Part shown: in pieces, positions 1 to 12,900 of the stretch
Layout of the letters: each line of letters opens with the position of its first letter
Position numbering within the stretch: the first letter of the stretch is position 1
NCBI GenBank assembly: GCA_025266875.1
Contig: JALLLT010000005.1
Span: 1,426,001-1,490,000 of the forward strand
DNA length: 64,000 nt
Origin: Fennellomyces sp. T-0311
Taxonomy: Eukaryota > Mucoromycota > Mucoromycetes > Mucorales > Lichtheimiaceae
Reading direction: 5' to 3'
Program-made: the position numbers and the translations under genes
Notes under the pieces: model-generated
Seen by the model: only the letters and a program-made list of their open reading frames with translations
Database searches by the model: none
What the model was told of the DNA's origin: nothing

Positions 1-989
1 GGTTGTTTTACCGCCAACTGCATGCATGAGAAAAAAACATTTTGCCAAATAGACATCATTCCGAATAAACATTTACCATAACACAACAGTGGGCTGCACA
101 TAGTCCGTCCGCCGCTACCTAGACCCCCCTTGGAGCCGTGCAATCTAATATTAGATAACTTGCTATAATTTTTTTGTATATTGGTAATATAATGGTGTTG
201 CCCGTGCGACGAAAAAATCAGTCGAGAAGTCGTCCTTTTTTGCGCTATGGAAATGATTGAAGAAAAGGAAGGTTATACACACGCCATCGCTCCCCTTGTC
301 ATCAAATCTCCGGTCCATCACCTCGAAACATTTTTTAATGTGATTCGCATAAATGAGAAGGCAAATGTTTGATATGCCCGATAATCTTGGACATAAGACC
401 ACAAATACTGCGCTCCTAGACAGTTTCTTTCTTTTTACGCGTAAAAAAGTAAAAACGATGAGCGCGTTCCCGGCAATAAGACGCAAATAGGTGACGAATA
501 ATCGGCATCGTGTTACATGGTGACTGAGGTGTACAAGCCCGAGTAAACTGTACTACCCACACAACCAGACACACCATCTAAAGAAGGATTGCATACATGG
601 GCGGACAAAAGTTGTAGCACTTGGATTTTTGCTATGGTGTGACAATAAAGCAAAACAGTTACTGCCGGTATCGATGCACAGTATGCTGTGTATCTGAACC
701 CAAAGTCAAAACAGTAAGTGGTCGAGGCTGATCCCCATTTAGTTCCATTTTCACTTTTTACTTGGCTCGTTTTACTGGAACATTTTTTTTCGCTTTTTTC
801 TCCATCTTTTACTCTTACCCTTTTTCTTTCACACAAGGATTAGAGGAAGCTTGGTAGTGCCCCTATATTCATTTAAAATTATCTCATACAGCATCAACGC
901 GACGACTTTCAAATCAGCCACATAGTCATACTCTTCAATAAGCAAATCATTTTCTCGGGCTTAAATCCACTTAGCGCAACTGTTTTATC
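1..989. other. Upstream flank of the giant gene, no gene seen
   Basis: I see no recognisable coding sequence on either strand. The short open frames here have no family features and unfavourable composition. The stretch just before the ATG at 990 is pyrimidine- and A-rich and probably contains the promoter and 5' UTR of the giant gene. I could not pick out a convincing TATA box. Confidence 0.5.
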
Positions 990-3900
990 ATGTCTCAACA
1001 GTTCCCACTCAGTTAGTAGCCCGTTTCATTTTCGATCTCGATAGTAAAAAAAAAGGAAAACAGTTGATACTGATGGTATCAATTTTTAATTAGGCTGGTT
1101 CTTTATCAAGAACCAAAACGGTTATGTGTTAACTGCCTCTACGAATTCCGCGGGTGCCAATATTGTGATCGCCACCCTGCGTACGGATGAACCTGCAGCA
1201 CAGCTTTGGCGTCACGACAACGGCCATCTGATTAACAAGGAAAGCGGCCTTGTCATGGAAGTTGCCAAAGGTAAACTTTCTTTTCAATTTTGTCGTATAC
1301 AATGACAAGCGCACTTTATGGCTGGGGTCACGGGTTGAAGTGGTTGTGTGTCCGAGCGGGAAAAGAACGTGTTTCGGGTAGCAACCGAACTTTTGTGTAT
1401 CACAAGCAGTCGAACACAGCATTGGCTGTGTACTCCCCCTCTGTGTGTGAAAGCTCCTTCACAAGAAAAAGTGCTCCCCCCAAAAGTGCTACACCCATTT
1501 ACAAAAATAAACTAACGCCGAGCATCACTCATAGGTAACTTGAAAGCAGGATCGGAGATTCTTCAGCAGGCAGGCTCTGCGGATAAGCCTCAAAGCCAAT
1601 CGTTTGGCATCTCGAAGGATGGTCAGATCTGCGTCAAGGATAAGCAGAATCTGGTTCTCGGTTTCAAGGAGTCCTTCTTCTCTCGTCGTGAAGGTCTGCA
1701 TGTGCATCTCCAGACTGCAGATAAGCGCAGCAAAGAGCAGCACTGGAACTTTGTGTTACCTGTCGTCAAATCATCCTCCTCCTCCTCGTCGCTTCATGTT
1801 AAGCCCAGTGCTAGCACCACAAGTGTGGGTAGCGGTAGTGTTGCGAGCAAGCCTTTGAGCAAGGGCATCTCTCAAATCAAAGAAGATGGTAAACTGGTTT
1901 ATCAGGTTATAGGGATCTAAGGTTGTTTGTTAACTCTAAAAATATAGATGCTCGTTCGACTATTTCGGCTTCCACAACGACATCGAGTCTGGACCAAGAG
2001 GAAAGCCACGTTCCAACTGGTACTTTCCCGGACACGCCATTTTTCCTCAAATCCCAGCAAACAAATCTGTTCATTGGCGCCGAGGCGACTTCCACTACCC
2101 AGGCCGGGGGCCGCCTGACCGTGGACGCGTTGCGCAAGACCGGTTACGATAGTCAACTGTGGAACTATGAGGTTGCCACTGGTCGTATTGTGAACAAGCA
2201 CTCTGGTTTTGTTTTAGGCATTGAAAGTCTCAAGGACGATGCCTATGCATGCCAAACTAAGTCATCTGACAGCGACAAATACCAAACTTGGACAATGTCA
2301 CCTACCCACGAAGTCGCTTTGAAGCACGACACCAACTGGGTCCTCGGATTGAAGGACAGTTGGTTCTCGGCTCCTCGCGAGGGTGCTCACATCCACATTC
2401 AAAAGAAAAACGGCAAGAATAGTGAGAACCAAAAGTTCAGCGTTGTGCTGCCTGTGTTCAAGAAGCGCGTGGTGGAATCCACAACCGAACAACAGCAAGG
2501 CACTTTCCCAGACGGATGGTTCTTTATCAAGAACCAAGATTCCGGCGATATTCTAACCACACATAACGATGATATCGTTACTACCAAGCTCGATACTTCC
2601 AGCTACTCCCGCCAACTCTGGCGCTACAAGAACGGCTTCCTTATCAGCAAGGCGTCGGGGAAGGTCATTGACGTACGCGGAGGTAGTACAAATATTCCCA
2701 ATGTGCACATTGTGTAGCATCCTAAACCTGGAATTTCGTAGGATCGATCGAAAACGGTGCGAGTCTCTGTCAATATGACCAGAAAAAGAAAAACAATGAG
2801 AACCAACAGTGGGCCTTGACCGTGGAAGGATTTATCTATGTTCAATCCAAATCTTCGCTTGTGTTGGCTGTAAAGTCAAGCAAAGTCTATTTAAGTGACA
2901 AGAAGTCCGTGGACCATAAGGAACAGCGCTGGAACTTTGTTCTGCCAGTCTTCAAGAAGAAGTCAGGTAAAGTTTATATATATTTACAAGATGAACTGTG
3001 ATGACTAATTATGTATGTGTGTAAAGGTGCTGGTACACGTGCTATCACTACTACTGCTACTACTACAAAGACAAAGGTCGTCTCATACCGTTATGCCCAA
3101 TATCCCAGCGGGTGGTTCTTCATCCGCTCATTGATTGCCAAGTCTACCAAGGAGAGCCCTCTTGTCTTGACAGCCGATGAAAAATCTTCTACTGTTACCA
3201 TGGCAGCCCTGGATAAGGAAAACTGGCAATTCCAATTGTGGTCGTACTCTGCAGGCGTCTTGATCAACTATGCCACGCAATTGGCCATTGACGTAAAATG
3301 TATGTGCCAAAACTTTCGATCGGGAAAGGCGAAGATCGGTGCTAACTTTTTAATTCTAGCCGTTGTTGAAGGTGCTACGCTTACTCTTGCCAAGCCCGAA
3401 AAGGTGCCGCGAAGCCAACGCTGGACGCTTTCCATCGATGGTTACCTTGTCAATGGCTTTGAGCCATCCCTGGTTCTCACCCCTCAGTCCGAGGGCGAAA
3501 GCTTCAAGCTTGCGCTTGCCACGCATAGCAACTACAAGGAAGAACACCGATGGGGCCTATTGATCCCCGAATTCGTTGTTCGCAACCGCGTCCAGGTCCT
3601 TATCCGCTGGTCTGTTGCCATGCTTTTGGAATGGCGTACCAAGACTGGTCAGAATGCAACCATGAAGCCTGCCTTGCGCACGGCTGCTTGGCCCGAGGAT
3701 GAATTCTTCATCACCACCCACGATGGTTATGCACTGGGTCCCGAAAAGGCCGAGGCATTCTCTACTATCAGCTTGCAAAAGATTGATGCCAATGTGGATG
3801 CCGATAACTTCAAATGGAAGTACGACGCTGGATTCCTTGTGCACGTTTTGACAGGACTTGTCCTGCACTCACATGGTATGTTATTTACATATATAGTATT

Positions 3901-6900
3901 TATTAAAAAGTACAACAATAACATCCAATTATAGATACTTTGGCTGACAATGAGACGTTGACTCTCCGCGGACGTTTGATGAAGGATGACAAGCGCGCCG
4001 ATGATCGTCAGCTTTGGACTATCCACACTAATGGTACTATTGTCTCTTCCATCCGCACTGAGCTTGGTCTTTCTTTGATCAAGGTCGGTACTGGCTATAA
4101 GGTCTTTATTGCCAACGGTAGCCGACGCGGTATCACTCACTGCGAATGGCACCTCTCTTATGGCGAGACCGAGCGCCGATATAGCGAGATCCACAAGCGT
4201 GAGATCACCATTATCATCCGCTACATCCGTATCATCCTGATGATCCGTACTGCCACTAAGTCATCAAGCGAAGCACACAGACTGGTCATCCAAAAGTATG
4301 GCGTTTTCCCCAAGGATTGGTTCTTTATCCGTTCCAAGCAAGACAAGTCCTTTGTCGTCACAGCAACCAGCAACAGCGAAGGCGCCAAGCTTACCTTGGA
4401 GAAACTCGATTACAAGAATTACAGACGCCAGCTCTGGAGCTGTGATGAGGATGGCTGCTTGACCAACATGGAATCCAAGTATGTCATTGATATCGCTGGC
4501 GGCAAGTTGGCAGCCAACAGCAACATCATCCAGTGGCATGAAAAGCTCCTCCGACGCAGCCGCAAGAACCAGAACTGGGGATTATCTGTTGACGGCCACA
4601 TTCATCCTTTGGCTCGACCTGGTCTTGTTTTAGCCCCTGATAGCGAAACTCTCAAGGAGCACCTCAACCTGAAGCTCAAGCCCCGTGGTGCGCTTACCGC
4701 CGAATACCAGCAATGGACCTTTGCTGTTCCTGTCTTGGGTCACCGAACTGCTACCAGACAGAACACTATCCTCGAAAATATTGGTGATGCCAAGCTCGAA
4801 GTTCGTGATCGAGAGCGTTATGAGCGTGTCAACAAGCGTACCATTGTCCACCGATGGGGTATCTTCCCAACAGGTGCCATCTTCATCCGTCTTGGTTACG
4901 GTGCTGAGCGCTTTGCACTGACCGTCGAAAAGGAAGAAAGCTCGCAGGAGCAATATGCCGTGACCGCACGTCCTCTCAACTTTAAGGAATACAAGTGGCA
5001 ATTATGGACCTACGAGGATGGTCATCTGATCAACGTGCAGACTGGTTTGGCGTTGGACAGTTCTGCAGTCCCCGACGCGTTGGTTGAATATGGTCTCAAG
5101 GTGCGTTTGCACGTCAAGACCAAGTCTGTCTCTGAAACCCAATACTGGGCTCTTGGTGTCGATGGTGAGATACACCTTCAAGCAAACGAACGTATGGTTG
5201 TCAGTGTGGCTGCTGCTGATCGCGCCACGGTTGCTGGTGCCCAAGTCGGTCTTCGCGAATTGCATGTTCGCAAGGAAGAGAAGCATGGCAAGCAAGAGAT
5301 TACATTGCAATCCGAGAAATGGGTCCGTTGGTCCTTCTCCAAGCCTGTCTACGGGTCGGCCAAGGCTGAGGGCAGCTCTACTGAGGAAGAGCTCAAGGAG
5401 ACTGAAGATCAGAACATTGCCATTGAAGAAGAAGACGAATCAGACGATGGTGCTTCCACCGACGATGACACCGACGGTGACACCGATGAGGAAGATGATT
5501 TCGATGACACGGCCTCGATCGCGTCGGCTACTTCCACCAAGTCAAAGGGAAGCGTGAAATCAACCAGCTCCAAGTCGTCACGCAAGGATTCATTCACAAC
5601 CACTGACGAGTACGTGCCCACTGGCTTTGAAAAGGTCGTCCGCTACAAGACCCACCAAGGAGCCTTCCCCACTTCCGGCTATTTCATCATCAAGAGTCTT
5701 TTGCATGGCTTTGTGCTCGATGTCGAAGGCGATGCCAAGGAAGGTGCCCCTGTTATCTTAACTCCTCTTCGTTCCAAGGATTTCGCCAGCCAGCTCTGGT
5801 CTTACCAAAACGGCTACTTGATCAACTTGAAGGGTCAAGTTTTGGTATTGGATGCTGCTGAACAGAAGCTTCAGGCCGGTGGCCGTCCCTTGCTTTCTGT
5901 ACGTTCCCCTGTAAGCGAAGCTGCTGATCAGCGATGGGAGCATAGCTCCGAAGGCCTTGTCTATTTGCTTTCCAAGCGTTCATGGGTGCTCTCCATCAAG
6001 GAATTGAAGCGTTCTGACCAATACAAGAAGATCGATGTTTACCTTCAGGAGGAGAAAACCCACGGTAATCTCAAGAATGGTGCTCGCAAGGAGCAGCGTT
6101 GGGAGATCTTGGTACCATCGCTTGTACCTGCCGAAGAGAAGGAGTCTGGTGTCAAGATCGTCGAGGCCGGCAAGAAGACTGCCACTGTCGTCACAACAAT
6201 GTTCACTTTGCGTTGGCTGAAGGAAACTTTCTACTACAAGATCACCACCAAAGATGCCTGGCCAAGCTCCAAGTACTTCTTCATTCGCGTCGGTAGCGAT
6301 AACACCTTCCTTGCTGCCGGTAAGGAGAAGGGCCAAGTTGGTCTCTACAAGCTATCTGAGGAAGAGGACTACAAACGATTCCTGTGGATCTATGTGGATG
6401 GTTACTTGGTGAATTACAAGTATATGTTGCGACTTGTCTACCTCACCCGCACACGCCAATGGGTCCTCTCAGATGCTCATGAGAGCGCTGATCAAACTGT
6501 TCACATTTCGGAAAGCGGTGTGCTCGTTATTCGCATCCGCACCGAGGTGTACTACTTGCGCATCATCCGCCGTTCATCCGGCTATGAGCTCGACGTTGCT
6601 GATGATGAGGCCTCCGCCAAGGCCGATGCCAGCTTCGAGTTACACCTGCCCAGCTTTGCCGACGAAGAGCGCGAGAAGGAAACCACTACTGCAGTCAGCA
6701 CTGCCATCGCTTATGCTGGCAAGCAGAAGTTGGTGTCTGGTAACAAGTACAAGCAGACAGTTATCACTGTACAACGTGCCTTTTTCCCCACCGACAACTA
6801 CTTCTTCGTCAAGGTCGATGGCTACAAAGAAAACTGGGTCTTGGCCGTGGATGGCGATGCCCCTGGCTTGAACCTGGTGGTTAAGAAGTTGTCATTTACT

Positions 6901-9900
6901 GATTACAAGAATCAACTCTGGAGCTTCCATGATGGCCTTTTGGTTAACTACGGCACTCGCTATGTAGTTAGCATTCAAGGTAAATTCAGTGATTGGTTTT
7001 TAAGGATGTAGCCTAACAAGTATAATAGGTGGTATTGCTCCTTCCGCCAAAATTGTTCAGCACTTGAAGACAAGCGGCAGCCTCAAGTGGTTCTTGACCG
7101 TTGATGGTTTGATCCGCCTTCACGGTTATGGTGCTTTGGCTCTCGGCTACCGCGGCGGTGATTTGACTGAGGGCACTTCATTGACTTTGGCCTTAGCTGA
7201 AGCCTCTGAGCGCACTCTCCGCTGGAGATTCTCGATCCCTGTGTTTGGTAATAGGGAAGAAGCCAAAACTGCTGCCGAAGAGCTCGCCGAAGGTACCGCC
7301 CTCGAGACCATCGAAGAAATTACTACTGAGGTCGCCAAGGAAGAAGAACACAAGAAGGTCGCCAAGGAGTCCATTGAGCATAAGCAATTGGTTACTGCTA
7401 CTACTGAATCGTGGACCATTATTCTTGCCTGGCGCATCTACTTTATTCGTCGCATCCGTCAATGCCGTACCAAGGCTGAGATTATTGATGTGATCTCTGA
7501 AAGCCGTGAAAACATTTACAAGCGCTTGGATATTCACTACAAGCGTCACTGCCACTGCGTCCATGATATTCCCGCTGAATGGCAAGTCTCTGTTGAACAT
7601 ATCCGCGAACTTCTTCGCATCCGCCTCTTCGAGAGTATTCTCGGCAAGCTTATTTCCTATGAGGCAGATCAGGAAATTTCTATTGACGAATTGGATATTG
7701 AAACCACTATCGAGAGTACCTATGGCGAAATCGAAAAGTTCGTCCAAGAAGAGAAGGGCACCGTTACCATCGTCGAAGAGGAGAAGCAACAAAGCGAGGC
7801 TCAGGCCAAAGAGCAGGCACTTGTGCTTGTTTCCAGTGTCAAGACCACCGTCAGCTACTGGCTCATTATTATCCGCCGACGCATTCTCGAGGCTAAGAAG
7901 AATGGCGCTTCTGAGCAAGACATTACTGCTATCATCGAGAACGCCCGCAAGGAGCTTGTATCTGAGCTTACTGTGACACGCACCAAGGTCACTGAATTCA
8001 AGTGGTGGTCATATGTCGTCTCCTCCACCGAGTCCGCCTCATCTGCTCAAAAGACTACTGTAGAAGCCATCGAGCGCATCGAATCCTCGGTGACTAAGCA
8101 ATTTGGCTCCATTACCTACGAAACTGAGGACAAGCTGATTTCATGGGTCGAGCAAGCCGAAAACAGCGTTGACGTTGAGCTCAATACTTGCAAGCATGCT
8201 CTTGGCGAGTACACTGCCACCAAGGAAGAACGCACCGATGTCCAAAAGACTTCCGTATCAGTTGAAGTAGTTGATGCTTCGCGCAAGTCAGCTTCTACTG
8301 AACTTGTCAGCATCCACAAGCGTCTTACGGCCTGGTATGCTCAGCTGACCTACGATATCAACTGGTCGTTTGAGGGCAAGAACGGTCAAAAGGATACGTT
8401 GCTTGTTGTTGACGCAGCCAAATTGGATTTGATCAACTCTTTTGAACAGGCCAAGGGTGCTTTATACAAGGAGACATCCAGCCTCACTGCCTTGGAACGT
8501 CATCGCATCCTGTATAACATCGAAACCGTCAAGACTAGCATTCTTGCTTATCTATTGCGCTTCCGTCAATCTGTTGAAATCGATGAACAGGTGTCCAAGA
8601 CCACAATCGCTGGCTATCTCGAATTCTCTTTTGGTGCTTCAACTCAAAAGAGTATTTTGAAGGTTCTCGAAGTAACCGCAAGCCAATTGATTGTTACCAA
8701 AGAAGCATCGCATCAGAAAGTCGTCACAGTTGAAGGCGAGAAGTCCACGACGGGTAATGCGCCTTGAGCAGGAATTTAATACACCAGAAATACTAAATGC
8801 TATTTTTTCAACAGAAGAGTCAAAGAAGACAACTGAGGATGCTGTAGAAAAATCTACTAAGGAGGCTGCTGAGCAGGTCGAAGAAAAGATCACCAAAGAG
8901 GCCACTAAGCAAACGGAAGAAAAGACCACTCAGGAGACCACTGAAGAAGACAAGCACAAACCTTCAAAAGGCACTGCTATAGCTGTTGGTGCTGCCGCAG
9001 CCGTTGCTGCTGGCGCTGCCGCAGCCGTAGTTGTCCACCATCACGACAAGGAGGAGAAAGAGGCGACCGAGAAGAAGCAAAAGATTGCTGAGAAGGTTGC
9101 TGAAAAGGTCACTGAGAAGGTTGCTGAGAAGGTTTCCGAAGAGACAGCCAAGAAGGTGTCTGAAGATACCGTAAAGAACGTTGCCAAGGAAGCCGCAGAG
9201 CAGGTCGCTGGGAAGGTTACCAAGGAGACCGCCGAGCAAGAAGTGGAAAAGGTGACTGAAAAGGTTGCCAAAGAGACTGCCGAGAAGGTTGTTGAGAAGA
9301 TTACCGAGGAAGCCGCTCAAAAGGCCACCGAAGAGACCGCTGAAAAGGTTACCGAGGAGACCGCTCAAGAGATCACGGAAGAAAATCATGCTGAGAAGAC
9401 CGAGAAGGTCACCGAAGAGAAGAAGCATGCAGAGGTAAATTGGCTGAAATGTTATTTTTATTTCCTGAATGGTACTAAATGTCTTCTTACTTAGGCTGGT
9501 AAAGTGGTTACTGGTGTACACGGTCAAGTTGCTGTGGATTACGTCAAGATTGTCGTTCGCACTTGGTTCCGTCGCTTGATTGAAGATGTCACTGTTTGCG
9601 CTGAGCATGGTGGTACTGCTAATGAGATCGATGTCATTGTAGGCAAGGCAAACGAAACCATCGAAGCCGAGCTCGCCAAGGTTATTGTCAAAGGTACTGA
9701 GAAGAACTCGACCGAACTCGTCTCAACAACCCAATGGGCCAAGGGTCTTGTTCTCCAAGGATCTGCTCACATTGAAGCCATCGGTGTGCAAATCATTTCT
9801 GGTTCCGCCAGTAAAACTGTCAAGGAAAGCTTGTACGCCTATGTCGAAGCCACCGAGAAGCAGATCTACACAGCCTACGAAAAGGTCGACAGTACCTTGA

Positions 9901-12900
9901 CCATTGAAGTTGACACCAAGTTCATCGACGAACATAAGAAGATCGAAAGGCCAGTCCACAAGGCACATGACATCCATAAAGCCGGTGAAGTTGCTGGCAT
10001 TATTGTTGGTGGCGGTGTTGTTGCCGTTGGGGCCATCGACTACGTTAAGACCACTGTCAGCTCATGGTTCGATAAGCTTGTAAAGGACGTCACTGTGCGC
10101 GCAGAGCAAGGCGGCGATAACGCACAAGTCGAAATCGAAGCCATCGTTACCAAGGCTACAGCTACCATCGAGGGCGAGTTCACCAAGGTTTCTACCAAGG
10201 TTGATACCAGCAAATCCGCTGACAAGTTTAAGTCTACTCTCGAGTGGGCTAAGGGCTTGGTCGTCCAAACATCAAATCAGGTGCAAGCCGTTGCTATTCA
10301 GGCCGTTGCTGCTGGTAGCGTTTCAACTATCCATGGCCAACTCACTTCAATGGTTGAGTCTACCAAGACACAAGTACAAACCGCTTTCCACAGCTGTGAG
10401 ACCAATGTCACCATTGAGGTTGACAGCGCAAAGGTAAAAAAAAAGTAAAATATCATCGATCACAGAGCCATTTACCCTTCTTACAGGTCGAGAAGGCTAC
10501 TTCGGAAGTGAAGAAGATGGTTGAAGAGGCTGGTGAGGTTACCGTTGGTGTGGTTGACTACGTCAAGGTTACTATCAGCTCGTGGTATGCCGCTTTGATC
10601 AAGGATATCACATCCTGCAAGACCACCGAAGAAGTTGAAGCTATCATCACCAAGGCTAATGCTTCCATCGAGGCTGAGCTAAAGCTTGTATCTGAAAAAG
10701 CAAAGAAATCTGAAGCTTCGGTTGCGGTCAGCGAGCAAATCATCACCACTACCGAATGGGCCAAAGGGATCATTCTTGAAGGATCCACTCAGCTGAAGGC
10801 TGTCGGTGTTCAAATTGTCTCCGGTGATGAAGGCGCAAAGGACAGCATTACTGGTTTTGTCAAGTCAACCGAAGAACAGATCAGCACCGCTTATGAAAAG
10901 ATTGATTCGTCTGTTACCATTGCCGTCGCACATGGCAAGGTCGCCGCCGAGCACGCCCACAAAGTCGTCAAGCATGACACAAAGAAGAAAGACGAACACA
11001 AGAAGACCGAGAAGAAAGAAGAGCACGATCACGCTGGCAAGATTGTTGCTGGTGCTGTCGCCGGTGCTGTCGTCTCTATTGGCGTTGTTGGATATGTCAA
11101 GTCCACTGTCAGTTCATGGTTTGACCGCCTCAAGAAGGACATTACCGAATGCGCTGAGAAGGGTGGTTCCCAAACCGAGATCGAAGCAATTGTCACCAAG
11201 GCAACTGCCGAAATTGACGTCGAGTTCTCCCAGGTCACGATCAAGACCGAAGAGTCATCGGATAAGGAGTCCGCGGCTAAGCTCAAGCAGACTATCGAAT
11301 GGGCCAAGAGCGTTGTTACCCAGACGACCACGCAAGTCCAAGCGGTAGCTGTCCAAGCCGTTGCTACTGGTACTACCAGTGCTGTGGCTATCCACGAGCA
11401 ATTGTCCGGCGTCATTGAATCCACGACTACCCAGGTCAGCACTGCTTTGGACAATGTTCAGGCTGATGTTACCATTGAAGTCGAGGAAAAGAAGGTAAAG
11501 TTGAATGATCGATCTAGTGCTATTCACTTACTAATTTTCAAATGAAGGCTGCGGTTGTCAAGAAGCATGAGCACAAGAAGGCCGAAAAGGTCGGGGAAGT
11601 GAAGAAGCACGAGCACAAGAAGGCCGAAAAGGTCGAGGAAGAGAAGAAGCACGAGCACAAGGAGACTGAAAAGGCCGAGAAGAAGGAAGAGCATGATCAC
11701 GCTGGCAAGATCGCTGCTGGTGCTGTCGCCGGTGCTGTCGTTTCTATTGGCGTCGTTGGATATGTCAAGTCTACTGTCAGCTCGTGGTTCGACCGCCTCA
11801 AGAAGGACATTACCGAATGCGCTGAGAAAGGTGGTTCTCAGACCGAGATCGAAGCAATTGTCACCAAGGCAACTGCTGAAATTGACGTCGAGTTCTCCCA
11901 GGTCACGATCAAGACCGAAGAGTCATCGGATAAGGAGTCCGCGGCTAAGCTCAAGCAGACTATCGAATGGGCCAAGAGCGTTGTTACCCAGACGACCACG
12001 CAAGTCCAAGCGGTAGCTGTCCAAGCCGTTGCTACTGGTACTACCAGTGCTGTGGCTATCCACGAGCAATTGTCCGGCGTCATTGAATCCACGACTACCC
12101 AGGTCAGCACTGCTTTGGACAATGTTCAAGCTGATGTTACCATTGAAGTCGAGGAAAAGAAGGTAAAGTTGAATGATCGATCTAATGCTATTCACTTACT
12201 AATTTTCAAATGAAGGCTGCGGTTGTCAAGAAGCATGAGCACAAGAAGGCCGAAAAGGTCGAGGAAGTGAAGAAGCACGAGCACAAGAAGGCCGAAAAGG
12301 CCGAGGAAGAGAAGAAGCACGAGCACAAGGAGACTGAAAAGGCCGAGAAGAAGGAAGAGCATGATCACGCTGGCAAGATCGCTGCTGGTGCTGTCGCCGG
12401 TGCTGTCGTCTCTATTGGCGTTGTTGGATATGTCAAGTCCACTGTCAGTTCATGGTTTGACCGCCTCAAGAAGGACATTACCGAATGCGCTGAGAAGGGT
12501 GGTTCCCAAACCGAGATCGAAGCAATTGTCACCAAGGCAACTGCCGAAATTGACGTCGAGTTCTCCCAGGTCACGATCAAGACCGAAGAGTCATCGGATA
12601 AGGAGTCCGCGGCTAAGCTCAAGCAGACTATCGAATGGGCCAAGAGCGTTGTTACCCAGACGACCACGCAAGTCCAAGCGGTAGCTGTCCAAGCCGTTGC
12701 TACTGGTACTACCAGTGCTGTGGCTATCCACGAGCAATTGTCCGGCGTCATTGAATCCACGACTACCCAGGTCAGCACTGCTTTGGACAATGTTCAGGCT
12801 GATGTTACCATTGAAGTCGAGGAAAAGAAGGTAAAGTTGAATGATCCATCTAGTGCTATTCACTTACTAATTTTCAAATGAAGGCTGCGGTTGTCAAGAA

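Noticed and set aside
3288..3300. Alternative donor GTAAAATG in exon 6 of the giant gene
   Set aside because: It would break phase with the acceptor at 3359; the GTATGT donor at 3300 keeps phase and matches the consensus.
1094..7250. Ricin-type toxin
   Set aside because: Only beta-trefoil-like QxW units are present. There is no A-chain-like domain, no signal peptide, and the context is a huge structural protein.
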